Source: Schistosoma mansoni
Taxonomy: Eukaryota > Platyhelminthes > Trematoda > Strigeidida > Schistosomatidae
NCBI RefSeq assembly: GCF_000237925.1
Contig: NC_031496.1
Coordinates: 26,343,510 to 26,407,509, forward strand
DNA length: 64,000 nucleotides
Direction: 5' to 3'
How positions within the stretch are numbered: position 1 is the first letter of the stretch; every line of letters starts with the position of its first letter. Positions 33,710 through 44,395 of this stretch are shown here, piece after piece. The translations under genes and the position numbers were made by a program. The notes beneath the pieces are model-generated. The model worked only from the letters and a program-made list of their open reading frames with translations. It was not told the DNA's origin and ran no database searches.

Positions 33710-34492
33710 GTGTATCTATGTATAGCCAAACCAACTTTTGTGCCAATAATCAGTAAAATAGTCTTTTTTAGATCTGACAAATGTTTTGCAGTTAATCAAC
33801 GATAATTATAAATCTAATGTTATTTCAATAATACAAGTAACGTTTCATATTTATTATTCCTATTCTTGGGATTATGTTTCAAACTAGGAAAGAATATTTA
33901 GACTATTTTTAATTAAGAATGTTTAGAAAATGAAGTTTAATATTGAGGTCAATCAAACGGATATGTAACAACTTTTAGTAATATATATCTGTATGGAGAT
34001 ATATTCCAAACAGGTTAAACAACCGGCCAGGAATTTTGATAACAAACCGAAAGGAAATGGGGTGACCGTTGAACTAATATTAAGTATAGTTAATGACGCC
34101 AATATTTTTGAAGAAATGGAATATATTACTAAAGTATATGATGTTGTTTTTTTTAAGTTTCAGATATTGTTAATATTAACAACTATAAAGATAAAATCAT
34201 GATTACTAAGGGGATAGAAATATCAAGTCAGTTCATATTCGCTGTTTGGTTTTTGTTAAACTATATACTTAGTTGTAAGGACAATTACTCCATAAAATGA
34301 ATGATAGTTTCTGTATATGGTTCAAAAACATACTTAAGCTCATGAATACAACGGAAATTGATAACATGAACTACCTATAAATTTCACGTGAATGGGAGAA
34401 ATGTGATTATGTTTACTTGACTTACAAACCTTTAGATAAAGATAAGGGATCTGCCTTAATAGGTGATACGAAACTTCAAAGGCAAAATGGAT
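33710..34492. other. Mostly unrecognised; holds the candidate exon
   Basis: AT-rich spacer around the open frame 33993-34202, described separately. Confidence 0.5.
33993..34157 (+). CDS. Weak candidate exon, Cys-loop receptor-like
   Basis: The open frame reads ...NFDNKPKGNGVTVELI then LSIVNDANIFEEMEYITK. The pattern F/YDN...G..V.VE......I.E.M(D/E)Y recalls the N-terminal ligand-binding segment of Cys-loop ligand-gated channels (YDxxxRP...G.PV.V...ISE..MDY), though one residue shorter between V.V and MEY and lacking the RP pair. A possible donor (AAA|GTATAT) follows MEYITK at about 34130, and a TTTTAG acceptor-like site lies upstream near 33976. No neighbouring exons were found. It may be chance or a decayed exon. 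Confidence 0.2.
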
Positions 34493-34873
34493 GGTGGCTA
34501 GCAATGTATTCCAGGACGCATGCTTTTTCTTGTTCGATACTTGTCAGCTGGATGTATCTGCTTTCTAGATTTGAGGTTCACCCCGGGACTCGAATCCAGT
34601 ACCGTTCGCTTCAAACTCCATCTCGTCATCCACTTAGCTACTAAATCCTGATAGCCAATAGCTTGTGGAATTGCGTGAAGTTTAGATTCATTTTATATTG
34701 CTTGTTTAAATTCTCCCAATGATGTTTAGAACTGCAATTGATCAGTCCATCTTTGCTTACAATGCTTGTGACTTAAGGCGATATCGAGACAGTTCACACA
34801 GGACGACATATGCCAATAACAGACTGATCAATCGCAGTCCTAAACATCAATGCAAAGATCCAAACAAACAATA
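34493..34873 (+). mobile_element. F1 SINE, 5'-inverted (twin-primed) insertion
   Basis: 34493-34746 is antisense F1 (hammerhead, tRNA-like part, monomer junction, end of previous monomer). 34747-34873 is the sense tail from CATCTTTGCTTACAATGC to AAACAAACAATAC. The two parts abut exactly at CCATC in the F1 RNA, with nothing lost. TSD CAAAATGGAT lies at 34483-34492 and 34874-34883, and its ATGGAT also matches the priming point in F1. Hammerhead core mutated (CTGACAA). Confidence 0.85.
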
Positions 34874-34883
34874 CAAAATGGAT

Positions 34884-35312
34884 ATGGATCTTCGTTTCTA
34901 AACAAAACATTAGTAATGAACAAACTATTTCTATTTTACTCCAATAAACTTAGCCTTAAAGTACTTTCCAATGTAGAATGATTACTTATTCAAAAGGTTA
35001 GTGGACCTAGGATTAAGGTTGCTTTGATGGATTTGTGAAAAGAAAGACAATAACTACTTTAGTATGCACTTCTGGAGAGCAGTTTTAATGATTCAAATAT
35101 ATATGTTTATATTCATCTTTTTTTAAAAAAATTGAACTAATTCAAATTTTTCATTCGAATGTTTTATATTTTCTCTGCTTTTGTTCATCCATTTCGTTAC
35201 ATTTGGTTGTTTTATTATACTCACTTCCTCAATATTTCTAGTAGTAATATAATTTTACTGTTTCAGTGTAATATTTTAAACTTCTGTGGAGTGTTGTAAT
35301 CTGTTCTACCCT
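34884..35312. other. No recognisable gene
   Basis: AT-rich. Nothing recognised. Confidence 0.5.
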
Positions 35313-35322
35313 TTATTTAAGT

Positions 35323-35622
35323 TACTTACTTACGCCTGTTACTCCTCGTGGAGGAGCATAGGCCGCTCACCAGCATTCTCCATCCAACTCTGTCCTCGGC
35401 AATCCTTTCCAGTTCTTTCCAGTTGTTATTCATCCTTTTCATATCCGCTTCATTCTCTCGGAGTAATGTGTTCTTTGGCCGAGTGGATAACGTGATGACG
35501 TTTGAAGCGAAAGGTACTGGGTTCGAGTCCCAGAGTGGACATCAAATCTGAGATGCAGGTACATCCAGCTGACCAGTCCCAAATAGGACGAAACGCGCGT
35601 CCTAGATTCCACTACTAGCCAC
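35323..35622. mobile_element. RTE-F1 chimera within one 10-bp TSD
   Basis: 35323-35474 is an inverted RTE/SR2-like 3' end (TTAC tail, CGCCTGTTACTCCTCGTGG, to GTAATGTGTTC). At TTTGGCC it switches to sense F1 (CCGAGTGGATAACG, B box, hammerhead, CACTACTAGCCA). TTATTTAAGT flanks the whole unit at 35313-35322 and 35623-35632. TGGCC is present in both parents at the junction. The F1 ribozyme has CTGACCA and should be inactive. Confidence 0.88.
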
Positions 35623-35883
35623 TTATTTAAGTAGTTGTGTATAAATTCAGTTAGTAATATAAAGATTTAATGATATGTAACATTAAAAGAATTATGTGTG
35701 AAAGTATGACTTATTCACTCATTTGAAGAAATAAATCATTGGAAATCATCATTCACAAGAATAATAAGTAAATATTTCAGTATCTATCAATATCTTATTA
35801 TCATGACTAGAAAATAAAATACAGAACAAGAGTTTCTGTAAGAAAAAAGCATATTTTCATTTTTATGTTAATCAAGTAACATA

Positions 35884-36346
35884 CATACTTACGCCTGTTA
35901 CTACCAATAGAGTATAGGCCGCGGACCAGCATTCTCCAATCCACTCTGTCCTGGGCCTTCCTTTCTAGTTCTATCCAGGTTTGTTCATTCTTCTCATGTC
36001 TGTCTCTATTTCTCGGTGTAATGTGTTCTTTGGTCTTCCTCTTTTCCTTTGGCCTTCAGGGTTCCATGTAATGGCTTGTCTTGTGAAGCGATTGGGTGAT
36101 TTCCTCAAAGTCTGCCCCATCCACTTCCAGCGCTTCTTCCCGATTTCTTCTTCCGCTGGGATCTGGTTTGTTCTCTCCTACAGTAAAATGCTGCTGATAG
36201 TGTCTGACCAACAGATCCGAAGTATTTTGCGTAGACAACTGTTAATAAACACTTGTATCTTCTGGATAATGGCTTTCGTAGTTCTCCAGGTTTCCGTCTT
36301 ATACAGTAGAACTGTCTTGATATTTGTATTGAAAATTCTGATCTTG
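35884..36346 (-). mobile_element. RTE/SR2-like LINE, longest 3' end, 14-bp TSD
   Basis: The minus strand encodes the RT C-terminal region: VLLYKTETWRTTKAIIQK, then [38 protein letters not shown] and a WRML motif, ending in GGTAACAGGCGTAAG. Perfect TSD AATCAAGTAACATA at 35870-35883 and 36347-36360. The reading frame is not fully open. The palm domain and everything upstream are missing. Confidence 0.92.
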
Positions 36347-36360
36347 AATCAAGTAACATA

Positions 36361-36954
36361 ACCGTGGCCAAAATCACAGTAATATTGTGTTCTAATATAT
36401 TTAATAATAATAATAATAATAATAATAATAGCATACAGATATTGATGTTCTTACAATTTCAGAATATACCATTTTATGTCACTTCACTAAGCTTATTTTG
36501 ATCTTCAGTAGATTTTTTTAAGTGTGCTTGAGGAACCCATACTCCTTTATTGCAGAATGAATGAGCAATTTGTCTTAATTGACTTTATCATTAAGAATTT
36601 TTCTTTTTAAGAAATTCCATTCAAGTTAATGATAAGATGAATTACCAGTTACGTCGTTTTTATTCACAAATTACAGATCATGAAAACGTTTTAGTAAGAG
36701 ATTAGATTTTTAAATCTATTTCGAATCAATTCAGTCCTTTCTACAAATGTTGTTTCTAAACAATTGTTTCGCTTTTGATTATTTACTTAAAAACTATTTG
36801 TGATTAGGTTATCATAAAGTGAATGCAACCTTATTCACTGACCCTCGTCACTTTAGTTTCATAAATTGAAAGAAGTCTTTCATCGTACCGCTTAAACTAT
36901 CTCATTCTTCTATATTAAATAGATTCAGTATTTTAGTAGAAATTAGCATCTTTA
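36361..36954. other. Spacer with (AAT)n microsatellite
   Basis: An AAT/TAA microsatellite lies at about 36403-36431. It gives the poly-Leu minus frame 36105-36434, which is not a gene. The rest is AT-rich. Confidence 0.6.
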
Positions 36955-37142
36955 AATGCCGGATCAGTGGTCTAGAGGTTAAGTGTTCGCACATGAAACC
37001 GAAGGTCCTGAGTTCGAGTCCCTCGTGTGGGATCGTGGATATGCACTACTGAGAAGTCTAATACTAAGATGAAACGGCCATTCAGTGCTTCCAGATTTAC
37101 CAATGTGGTCTAGCTTTGATCGACTCATGAATTTAACTATTA
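36955..37142 (+). mobile_element. F2 SINE, diverged subfamily
   Basis: GCCGGATCAGTGGTCTAGAG (A box), GACC-type change ACCGAAGGTCCTGAGTTCG (B box), ribozyme with CTGAGAA core, and GATCGACTCATGAATTTAAC tail. Shares diagnostic changes with the 10.8 and 50.3 kb copies. Confidence 0.85.
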
Positions 37143-38369
37143 AATTAGAAAACGAAATTTTGACTAACATTTACTTTAATTTACAAATCTACTCATATCC
37201 ATTTAGTAAAATCAATTTATATCTGTCACATATAATTCATCATCGAGAAACCGCACAATTAATGACTCATTTGATTGCTAACTTTTGTACAAATGTTTCT
37301 TCATCAATTCACTATGATTATTTCCCTAGGTAAATTGTTTATTTAGAGCAATGAAAGGTTTTCTATTTGTTTATGTTTATTGGTTTTCATTATTATTGTC
37401 AACTTAACATTGAAAATCATTTTCGAAAAGAGAAACATTTTTATAAATAGAATTACTTACAACTGGAAGTTATTATGGTTGATAAGTGTTTTCTGTTTAT
37501 GAAAACAGACTAAACTCTATTCAAGATAATTTTTCATTAAATATAGCCTGTTCAATAAGGATGTGTAATGAGTTACGAAGGTTGCAAAGGAAGAAATTTA
37601 GATAAAAAACCTATCAAAGAGTTACTCAGATTTTGGTGACTTTATATGATATAAGGAATATAACTATCATCGAATGGATAAGATTCATGAGAACTGTAGG
37701 AATGATACATAACTATAATGATTACTGAAACCTTATGTTTAAGTAAATATTACAAGTGTATGATCTTTTATGTTTTGTGATCACTGAGTTGATTGTTGGG
37801 ATATGAGTTATGTACTGAGTATTGGAAAATCATTCGTGCTCAACATTCTGGCAAAATGTTGATAATTGAATGCAACTTTGAACGAAGATATAACTAAACA
37901 GATAGACTGAAGGGTACTTTCAGAGTTACCAAGTACAGTCTAAACGGTAAAGGGAAGTGTAATGCCATAGATGAGAAGTATTTTGAGGTACATGACTGAT
38001 GAACCCTATAATATATTTCATAGTTTTAGTACTGCAAGTTTATATGTATATGGGACGAGTAATTTGTCACATTTAAAACAAAATACTCTAAAATGAGTTT
38101 GAATAAACAAGCATGAAAACAATATTAGAACAAGATATGGATTAGTTTATGAGTATTAGTGTATTGTATGTCTTGTGTTAAATGAAATGAGTTCATTATG
38201 GTTATTCTGTGAAACTATATAGTAAAGAGATGGGCTAGTAGTTTGTAACACTGAGTTGGATAATATGTTTGAAACCAGATTTGATTAGTTCAGTAGTATT
38301 TGTACTTCTAACATATAATAGTGGTGTGGATATAAACCAAGTTCAGACTTGGTCACTTATTTACATTAC
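37143..38369. other. No recognisable gene
   Basis: AT-rich. The 82-aa frame 37085-37333 begins inside F2 and has no motif. Confidence 0.5.
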
Positions 38370-38374
38370 CCTGA

Positions 38375-38907
38375 TGTTATATCTTGAGAACGCTAATTGT
38401 TATATCTTGTGAACTGCCTGGATGCCCTCTTAATATTAACGTGATAATACCACCAATTAGAAATATACCGGTCGGACCAGTGACACACGAAACCCGTACG
38501 AGCAGTCTAGAGCACTTATCGGTCCTGCTATCTGCCTCGCTCAGCCAGTTAAGTCCACAACACCAATAAAAACCACTGAAATATGGATAATTATTCTCAA
38601 ACATACTGAGTTTATATACCAATAAAACAGACCACAACGTACCATAAAATAGAAAACAACATTTGTACAAGATTTAGCCAAATGTGGCTGTGAATATGGG
38701 GAACAGTAATTAATAACCTGAGGATAACTCAGGGTTGGCAAATTGTATAGTAATAGTCTATGGGTCAAAATAAAGCTTATAATAAAAGGAACATTAATAT
38801 GAATAGTAAAGTTACTTAACAATTATACAATAGGAAATATGCGTATCATATTTGTCCATAAATAGTTCCCAAAAGTTACCATTCCTAATTCTCTTCGGGA
38901 CATAACA
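38375..38907 (-). mobile_element. Solo LTR fossil, family shared with 53.7 kb
   Basis: A 533-bp unit with TGTTAT...ATAACA ends, aligned over its length with 53661-54153 on the other strand. Flanking CCTGA/CCTGG is an imperfect 5-bp TSD. No internal region lies beside it. TG/CA ends and length fit an LTR retrotransposon (gypsy or BEL/Pao). The minus frames of 93-97 aa inside are chance frames. Diverged from its partner, so not recent. Confidence 0.7.
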
Positions 38908-39069
38908 CCTGGTTACATGCTATTCAAAGACTTCTTTTTGCTTGAAAAAAGTCAATAAATCGAAAGATACATTTGACTCATTCCACTGTTCCTAATGCCG
39001 AAATAAAAGGTTTCTCAAATACGAAGTAGATAATCTTTCTTTTTTTTAATTGAATCATTAGAATATTGA

Positions 39070-39274
39070 TATTACTTACTTACTCACGCCTTTTACTCCC
39101 AATGGAGTATAGGCCGCCGAACAGCATTCTCCAACCCACTTTTTCCTGGGCCTTCCTTCCTAATTCTTTCCAACTTTTGTTCATTCTTCTCATGTCTGTC
39201 TCCATTTCTCGGTGTAATGTGTTCCTTGGTCTTCCTCTTTTCCTTTGTTCTTCAGAATTCCATGTGAGGGCTTG
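39070..39274 (-). mobile_element. RTE/SR2-like LINE, 3' end
   Basis: TTAC tail, CGCCTTTTACTCCCAATGG block, and about 170 bp of inverted coding end to CATGTGAGGGCTT. Near-TSD GAATATTGA at 39061-39069 and GAACATTGA at 39275-39283. Confidence 0.85.
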
Positions 39275-39283
39275 AGAACATTG

Positions 39284-39822
39284 ACTTTATAAATAATTTA
39301 ATCGAACACCCCCCCCCCTATGTAATCTAGGATAGAACTAATTTACATCATATAACTATTGTCTAGTCTTCATTATCAAGATAAACTTTATTTATTCAAA
39401 AAGTCAACTCTATCTAATGTGAAATTCAATGTTTCACTAAATTTAATTAAATGTAAAATCAGTTTCCTCAATCATTTAACGAAAATATGCAACTTTTAAA
39501 ATATAAACTAACAATTTTAAATTGTGCGCGCTTCATCAAATCAGCTTAAATAAACAATTTCTGTAAATTTCCGGTAATTGTTCATTAGATATACTTAAAT
39601 GTAGGTCTAAATTTTGCTTAATTTACATAGAAAGTTATTTGTTAAGTAACTGATTTGAATAATTAAATTAGATTTTTTTAGATTATTAACTTTTTAATCA
39701 AAATTATATTATCACCAGAATTGAATCGTTTCAATGTCGACGTTGAGTTGAATGAAAGTTAAACACATTTAGAAAAAAACATTATTTTAAAATGACAAAT
39801 CGTAGATCAGTATTTATCAAAC
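39284..39822. other. No recognisable gene; C homopolymer
   Basis: A C9-10 run lies near 39308-39318; the rest is AT-rich. Confidence 0.5.
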
Positions 39823-40024
39823 CTGGATGCCTGCTCAGTGGTCTAGAGGTTAAGTGCTCTGGAGCGAGACTGGTAGGTCCTGGGTTCGAACCTCGTGAGG
39901 CGGGATCATGGATGCGTCCCACAATAGGTCGAGTTGGCCTTCCAGTGCTTCCAGGTGGTCTAGTTTCAAATGCCTCATGATTTTAACTATGAAAATACTG
40001 AAATCTTCACAAAACCCCTTCTGA
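39823..40024 (+). mobile_element. F2 SINE with internal ribozyme deletions
   Basis: GGATGCCTGCTCAGTGGTCT A-box region, GGTTCGAACCTCG B box, then a deletion from the ribozyme 5' arm and core (ATGGATGCGTCCCACAATAG), tail and CAAAACCCCTTCTGATT. It cannot form the hammerhead. Confidence 0.85.
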
Positions 40025-40854
40025 TTTATTTTATTGTTAAATGATTAAAATCAGTCGATAAGTACTATGTTAACTCATGTTTCGACCTACTTGTTGCTGA
40101 GATGTCTCTGTAATCTTCAGGGAACTTATGATATCTTCAAACTTTGAGCTAGTTTCTCGTGGTGCTTCCGGGTTCGTATGGCTTGATATGACTTATTTTT
40201 CTTTAGATAAAACTGGATGCTCTTTATTTGTGACTAAAAAAGAAAATCATTTTCTGTTTCATCGTTCTGTGCTTAGTAATTGAACTCGACATTGAATACA
40301 GGACTATTGCGTAGTTGAAATATGTGTTTCGACTAATTTCTTTTTCCTTGGTTACAATACATGTCATTTTGATTCATTAAATTACATATACACTGTTTCG
40401 TAGTAATTTTTACTGAAGGTTGATTAGCAACAAGAAAACTCATCGAAAACATGAGAAAAAAAATTTGAACGAAGCAATATGTTCATATTACATTCACCAT
40501 CATGTCACCGATAGCATATTTATCAGGTCAACCATATGAAACTTATGAAGGAAGCATAATAAACCAAATGCATTATGTTTTTTTAATTCATATATGTATA
40601 TACTAATGAGAGGAATACCAGGGTTATCAGGTCAAAATGTCTAGTGCTTCATGTGAATTAAATATTTTTTTTCATTAATTTTTAGATGATAAATTACTTT
40701 AAATGGTTGAATTATTTATAATTAATTAATAATATAACTTCATTAATATTTAACTATAAATACTCATAAATCCATAAACCAATTGAAGAGTATGTTGTAT
40801 ATTGTTGAATCAAATTACTAAGATAACCTAAATGGACAGAAATAATACTGACGT
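40025..40854. other. No recognisable gene
   Basis: AT-rich. Nothing recognised. Confidence 0.5.
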
Positions 40855-41372
40855 TGTAAAGAACAAGAACACGAGTGAGGGCAATCGAATGTATTTAAGG
40901 ACAAAATTACAGAATATCTCAGTAAAATATGGGAATCATATAGTAAATATTGTTACCCCATTGCACAAGCAAATGGCTATCAGGACTCAGTAGCTGAGTG
41001 GATAACGCGATGGCGTTTGAAGCGAATGGTACTGGGTTCGAGTCCCAGATTGAACATCAACTCTGAGATGCAGGTATATCCAGCTGACGAGTCCTGAATA
41101 GGACAAAACGCGTGTCCTGAAGTACAGAATATCTCATTGAAATATGAGAACCATATAGTGAACAGTTAATTTGCAATATAACAATCAATTGTCTCAGTCT
41201 TGACCGTTCCTTCTGCAAATATCAGTCCATAGTCTCCGATTATTATTGTTCATGCATTTTCATACCAATTTCGTTTTCTTCCCGTTCTTTTGCTATCGAT
41301 GTTCTACTGAAATACATTCAATGCCCGACCATTGTTATATACAACTTATGTGGATTTAAGTAACGTGAATGA
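40855..41372 (-). mobile_element. Repeat A copy containing an F1 insertion
   Basis: Inverted repeat A from TGTAAAGAACAAGAACACG (left) to CAACTTATGTGGATTTAAGT (right). It is interrupted at 40957-41120 by F1, with about 46 bp of repeat A (CAGAATATCTCA...) present on both sides in diverged form. Confidence 0.75.
40957..41120 (+). mobile_element. F1 SINE, 5' half only, within repeat A
   Basis: Starts ACCCCATTGCACAAGCAAAT, A box (TAGCTGAGTGGATAACG), B box (GGTTCGAGTCCC), hammerhead to GTGTCCTG, then stops. The ribozyme has AAAA for GAAA. The truncation lies a few bases after the former cleavage site. Confidence 0.85.
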
Positions 41373-42924
41373 GATTGACTACCTGTTGAAATACATTGTA
41401 ACACAAGTATGATATGATATGAAAGGCTAAAGTACGATCAATCAAGCAGAAAAATAAAGGTTTGTAAGATTCGATCAAAGTAGATAAGATAAGAAGGATA
41501 ATAAAGCCGGTGAAATTTGTTTACTTTAATAGATTAGATTAATTCTTTTAAATAATGTTTAACAATCGGTCTGATTTCATATATATTCAACTACATGTGA
41601 TGAGTCCTGGTAAACCATACTCCATGGTTCTCTGTGACGTGTTGAAACATTGTATCATTCGTACACTGTTCTACATAAATAGGCTAATTGATCTACAAGA
41701 AATTCAACCTACCTTTTACATACAAGTATCCTTTAAAATCTTTTTAAAAAGAACTAGTTGTTTCTAAAGCACATTCTTTTCACCTGACTTACTTCAATGT
41801 GATTCTTGGTTGAGCAAATCATTATGACTCATTACTTATTTGTTTGGCTCTATACAATATAAACGTTCATCCTAATTTCCTGATTAGTTGGTTATTATTA
41901 AATAATTATTATTTGGCATCAAGCTCATTCTTTTTCTGTTCTCTTTAAATTATGATACAGATATCTTCTGTAATTTAGTTCATCCTTCTAACCTAATTTA
42001 TCTTATCTTTTTCTTTTCTCTTATTATTGTCTGTTGTTGTCTGTTAATTTATATTTTGCAAAGGTTTCCTATGGAGATCTATACAGGAATTATGTTATAA
42101 CAATACTAGATATAATGGTCAGCCGACTAGACGAATCTGTATATTCATTAATTTAGGTTAGGTTAAGAAACTTATAAAAGGTAACGAATTTGTTTATTCA
42201 AATTTAATTTACGTAATTTTATTAAAATCAAGCATAATGGGAACTCAATCAGTGAAAGGTCATTGGGAAATATAAAGAATTTCCTACATACTAATTTTTG
42301 TCTCTGTGTTTATAAAGTCTAAAATTAAAATGGCGGGAAATAAATCATTGACTTTGCAAAGATAGACGTTCATGCCAAAAGGAGTGATTTCATGAAACCA
42401 TTAACAGATCTGGACTATTCAGTAAAGAGTTATTTAAATTGTATAAATTTATGACGTTCAGAATTATATCATTTATTTCAGTATTTAAAGTTTCTGGTCA
42501 CATTATGAATAAGATTATTACGTAACCTGGTAAACGATAGATACCGCATTCAAAAGTGGTAATACTTTTAGACTGTTCTGGGTATTCTACGAAAGTATAT
42601 TTTCCATTACATTTTAATCATGTAAAATACTTTTGCCTTGTGTCCAGATAAACCGCAGTTGTGTAAATAAATAAGGTTATCCATTTTTATTAGAGTTACC
42701 ATTTCAACCTTTTCATTTAAATGTAGCTATGCGGTACGAATACATATCTCTGATTTATATATACTTAGGTTTAGTTTCTTTACATAAAGTTATCTGTTTT
42801 TTGTGCGAAACAGTAACCAATGGCACTCGTTAAACTCATTCATTAAGAAAGATATTTTAGTTTAAAAGAAATCATTCTCTTTATTTTATCCATCTTTACT
42901 CTGTCACATAACGAGGGTGCGAAC
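41373..42924. other. No recognisable gene
   Basis: AT-rich. The 70-aa frame 41555-41767 has no recognisable motif. Confidence 0.5.
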
Positions 42925-43180
42925 ACTTACTTACGCCTGTTACCCTTCACGGAGGAGCATAGGCCGCCCACAGTTATTCTTCATCCAACTCTGTCCTGAG
43001 CAATCCTTTCCAGTTCATTGTGTTCTTCGGCCTTTCTCTTTCCAATTTCCCTTCAGGATTCCAAGTTAGTGCTTGCCTCGTGATGCAATTTGGTGATTTC
43101 CTCAATGTGTGTCCTATCCACCTCTAGCGTCTTTGCCTAATTTCCTCCTGAGCTAGTAGCTGGTTTGTCCTCACAAAATG
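42925..43180 (-). mobile_element. RTE/SR2-like LINE, 3' end
   Basis: CTTACTTACGCCTGTTACCC tail block and the inverted coding end to AGCTGGTTTGTCCTCACA, with an internal shortening around TTCCAGTTCATTGTG. No clear TSD. It abuts PLE-type sequence. Confidence 0.8.
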
Positions 43181-43332
43181 GGTTACATTTATTATTCCAA
43201 GTTTAAATAGTATGACGGAACAATTTTGATTTCGTTATTTGTCCTCTGAAGAATTGGCTTACATTGACTGAGTCATGAAACGTCAGAAAATCTAATTTTT
43301 CTGCTCATTGGGATAATACAAACAATCTACCC
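43181..43332 (+). mobile_element. PLE 3' UTR fragment
   Basis: Sequence around the hammerhead at 43.25 kb, running to TTTTTCTGCTCATTGGGAT as in the PLE 3' UTR at 5.0 kb. No coding part remains. Confidence 0.65.
43238..43292 (+). ncRNA. PLE-type hammerhead ribozyme, core kept
   Basis: CTGAAGA at 43245-43251, stem II TGGCT/AGTCA with an enlarged loop (a short CTGA-type duplication), GAAA at 43277-43280, GTC at 43282-43284. Stem III is reduced to the two pairs of ACGT, as known for PLE hammerheads, which may act as dimers. Stem I is short (TCCT/AGAA, one mismatch). Confidence 0.7.
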
Positions 43333-44036
43333 AATGCTCAATTTAATCGAAATTATCAAGTTAAACCTTGGTAACTTAAGTTTTAATTTATATTCCATAA
43401 TCCTTATGTTAATTTGAATAACGATGAAACATACATCATTATTACGTTAGATGGTTGTTTTATCTCTTATCTTCTCAGTATTAAGCACAGATCATCTTAA
43501 CATGCAACAATGATAATCAGTATATCTAAGTATTCAATGAAACTCACTTCATCGATCCTTTTTTTTCTGAACTACACGATCTTATTCACTAAAATACAAC
43601 CTTCAGAAAGAAGAAGAAACTTGTCATATCAATAGTATATTGATTGATGTTAAGATTACTCTATATGGATTGAAATCTGAACACTTTGTATTTATTATCT
43701 TTGTTTAAAGTTTCAATAAAACAGGATGTATTTTGTATTTCCCAAGGAAATGTAAAATAAACGTGTACTTTAGAAGAGGGACTAACGGAAGATAAAAAAA
43801 AGAATTAAGGTACCGGATACAAAAAGACAAGTGAATTCTTCAATTTTATTACTATACCCTAGATATATTTAACCTATTGAATGATATATGACTTCAATAC
43901 TTATTAAACAGTTATTTCCGGAATTTAACAAAAATGAATTAATTAGGGATATGAGTCAGAAAAACATAGTAATTTCAAGTCAAACAAAAAATAGAAGGAA
44001 ATATTCATATGAAGAAATATTAGAAAAGATTGGGGT
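43333..44036. other. No recognisable gene
   Basis: AT-rich. Nothing recognised. Confidence 0.5.
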
Positions 44037-44303
44037 TGTGGGCTACTTATATGCACATAAGTAGTATATGGTGATGGTCAGGCATAGAATGTATTTCAGT
44101 AGAAGATCGATGATGGAAGAACGGGAACGAAGCGCAATTGGTGTGAAAATGCATGAACAATAATGATGGGAGACGATGAACTAATATTTACAGAAGGGAT
44201 GGTCAAGATTGAGACAAACGATTGATAATTTGCAAATTAATTATTCACTGTATGGTTATCAGTTTCAGTAAGACAGTTTGTAATTTGTGCCTAAATACAG
44301 TAT
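44037..44303 (+). mobile_element. Repeat A copy joined to F1
   Basis: TGTGGGCTACTTATATGCAC with the hairpin, through the ACGAAGCGCAATTGGTGTG region to TTTGTGCCTAAATAC, where it changes directly to F1 tail. Confidence 0.75.
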
Positions 44304-44395
44304 GCACATATGTCAATCAGAGACTGACCAGTTGCAGTCCTAAACCATCAATGGGAAGATTCAAACAAACAATACTAAATGAAGTTGAATTGACA
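44304..44395 (+). mobile_element. F1 SINE, 3' tail only
   Basis: AGTATGCACATATGTCAATC to GGGAAGATTCAAACAAAC and AATACTAAATGAA. It follows repeat A without a spacer, so its 5' edge is either a truncation in repeat A or an RNA-level chimera. Confidence 0.8.

Noticed and set aside
36403-36431. Regular repeats as a CRISPR array
   Set aside because: They are simple AAT microsatellites without spacers, in a eukaryotic genome.
36105-36434. Frame with a poly-leucine start
   Set aside because: The leucines come from the AAT microsatellite and the rest is the opposite strand of an RTE fragment.
38377-38822. Hydrophobic minus-strand frames of 93-97 aa
   Set aside because: They lie inside the solo LTR fossil and recur, altered, in the 53.7 kb copy.
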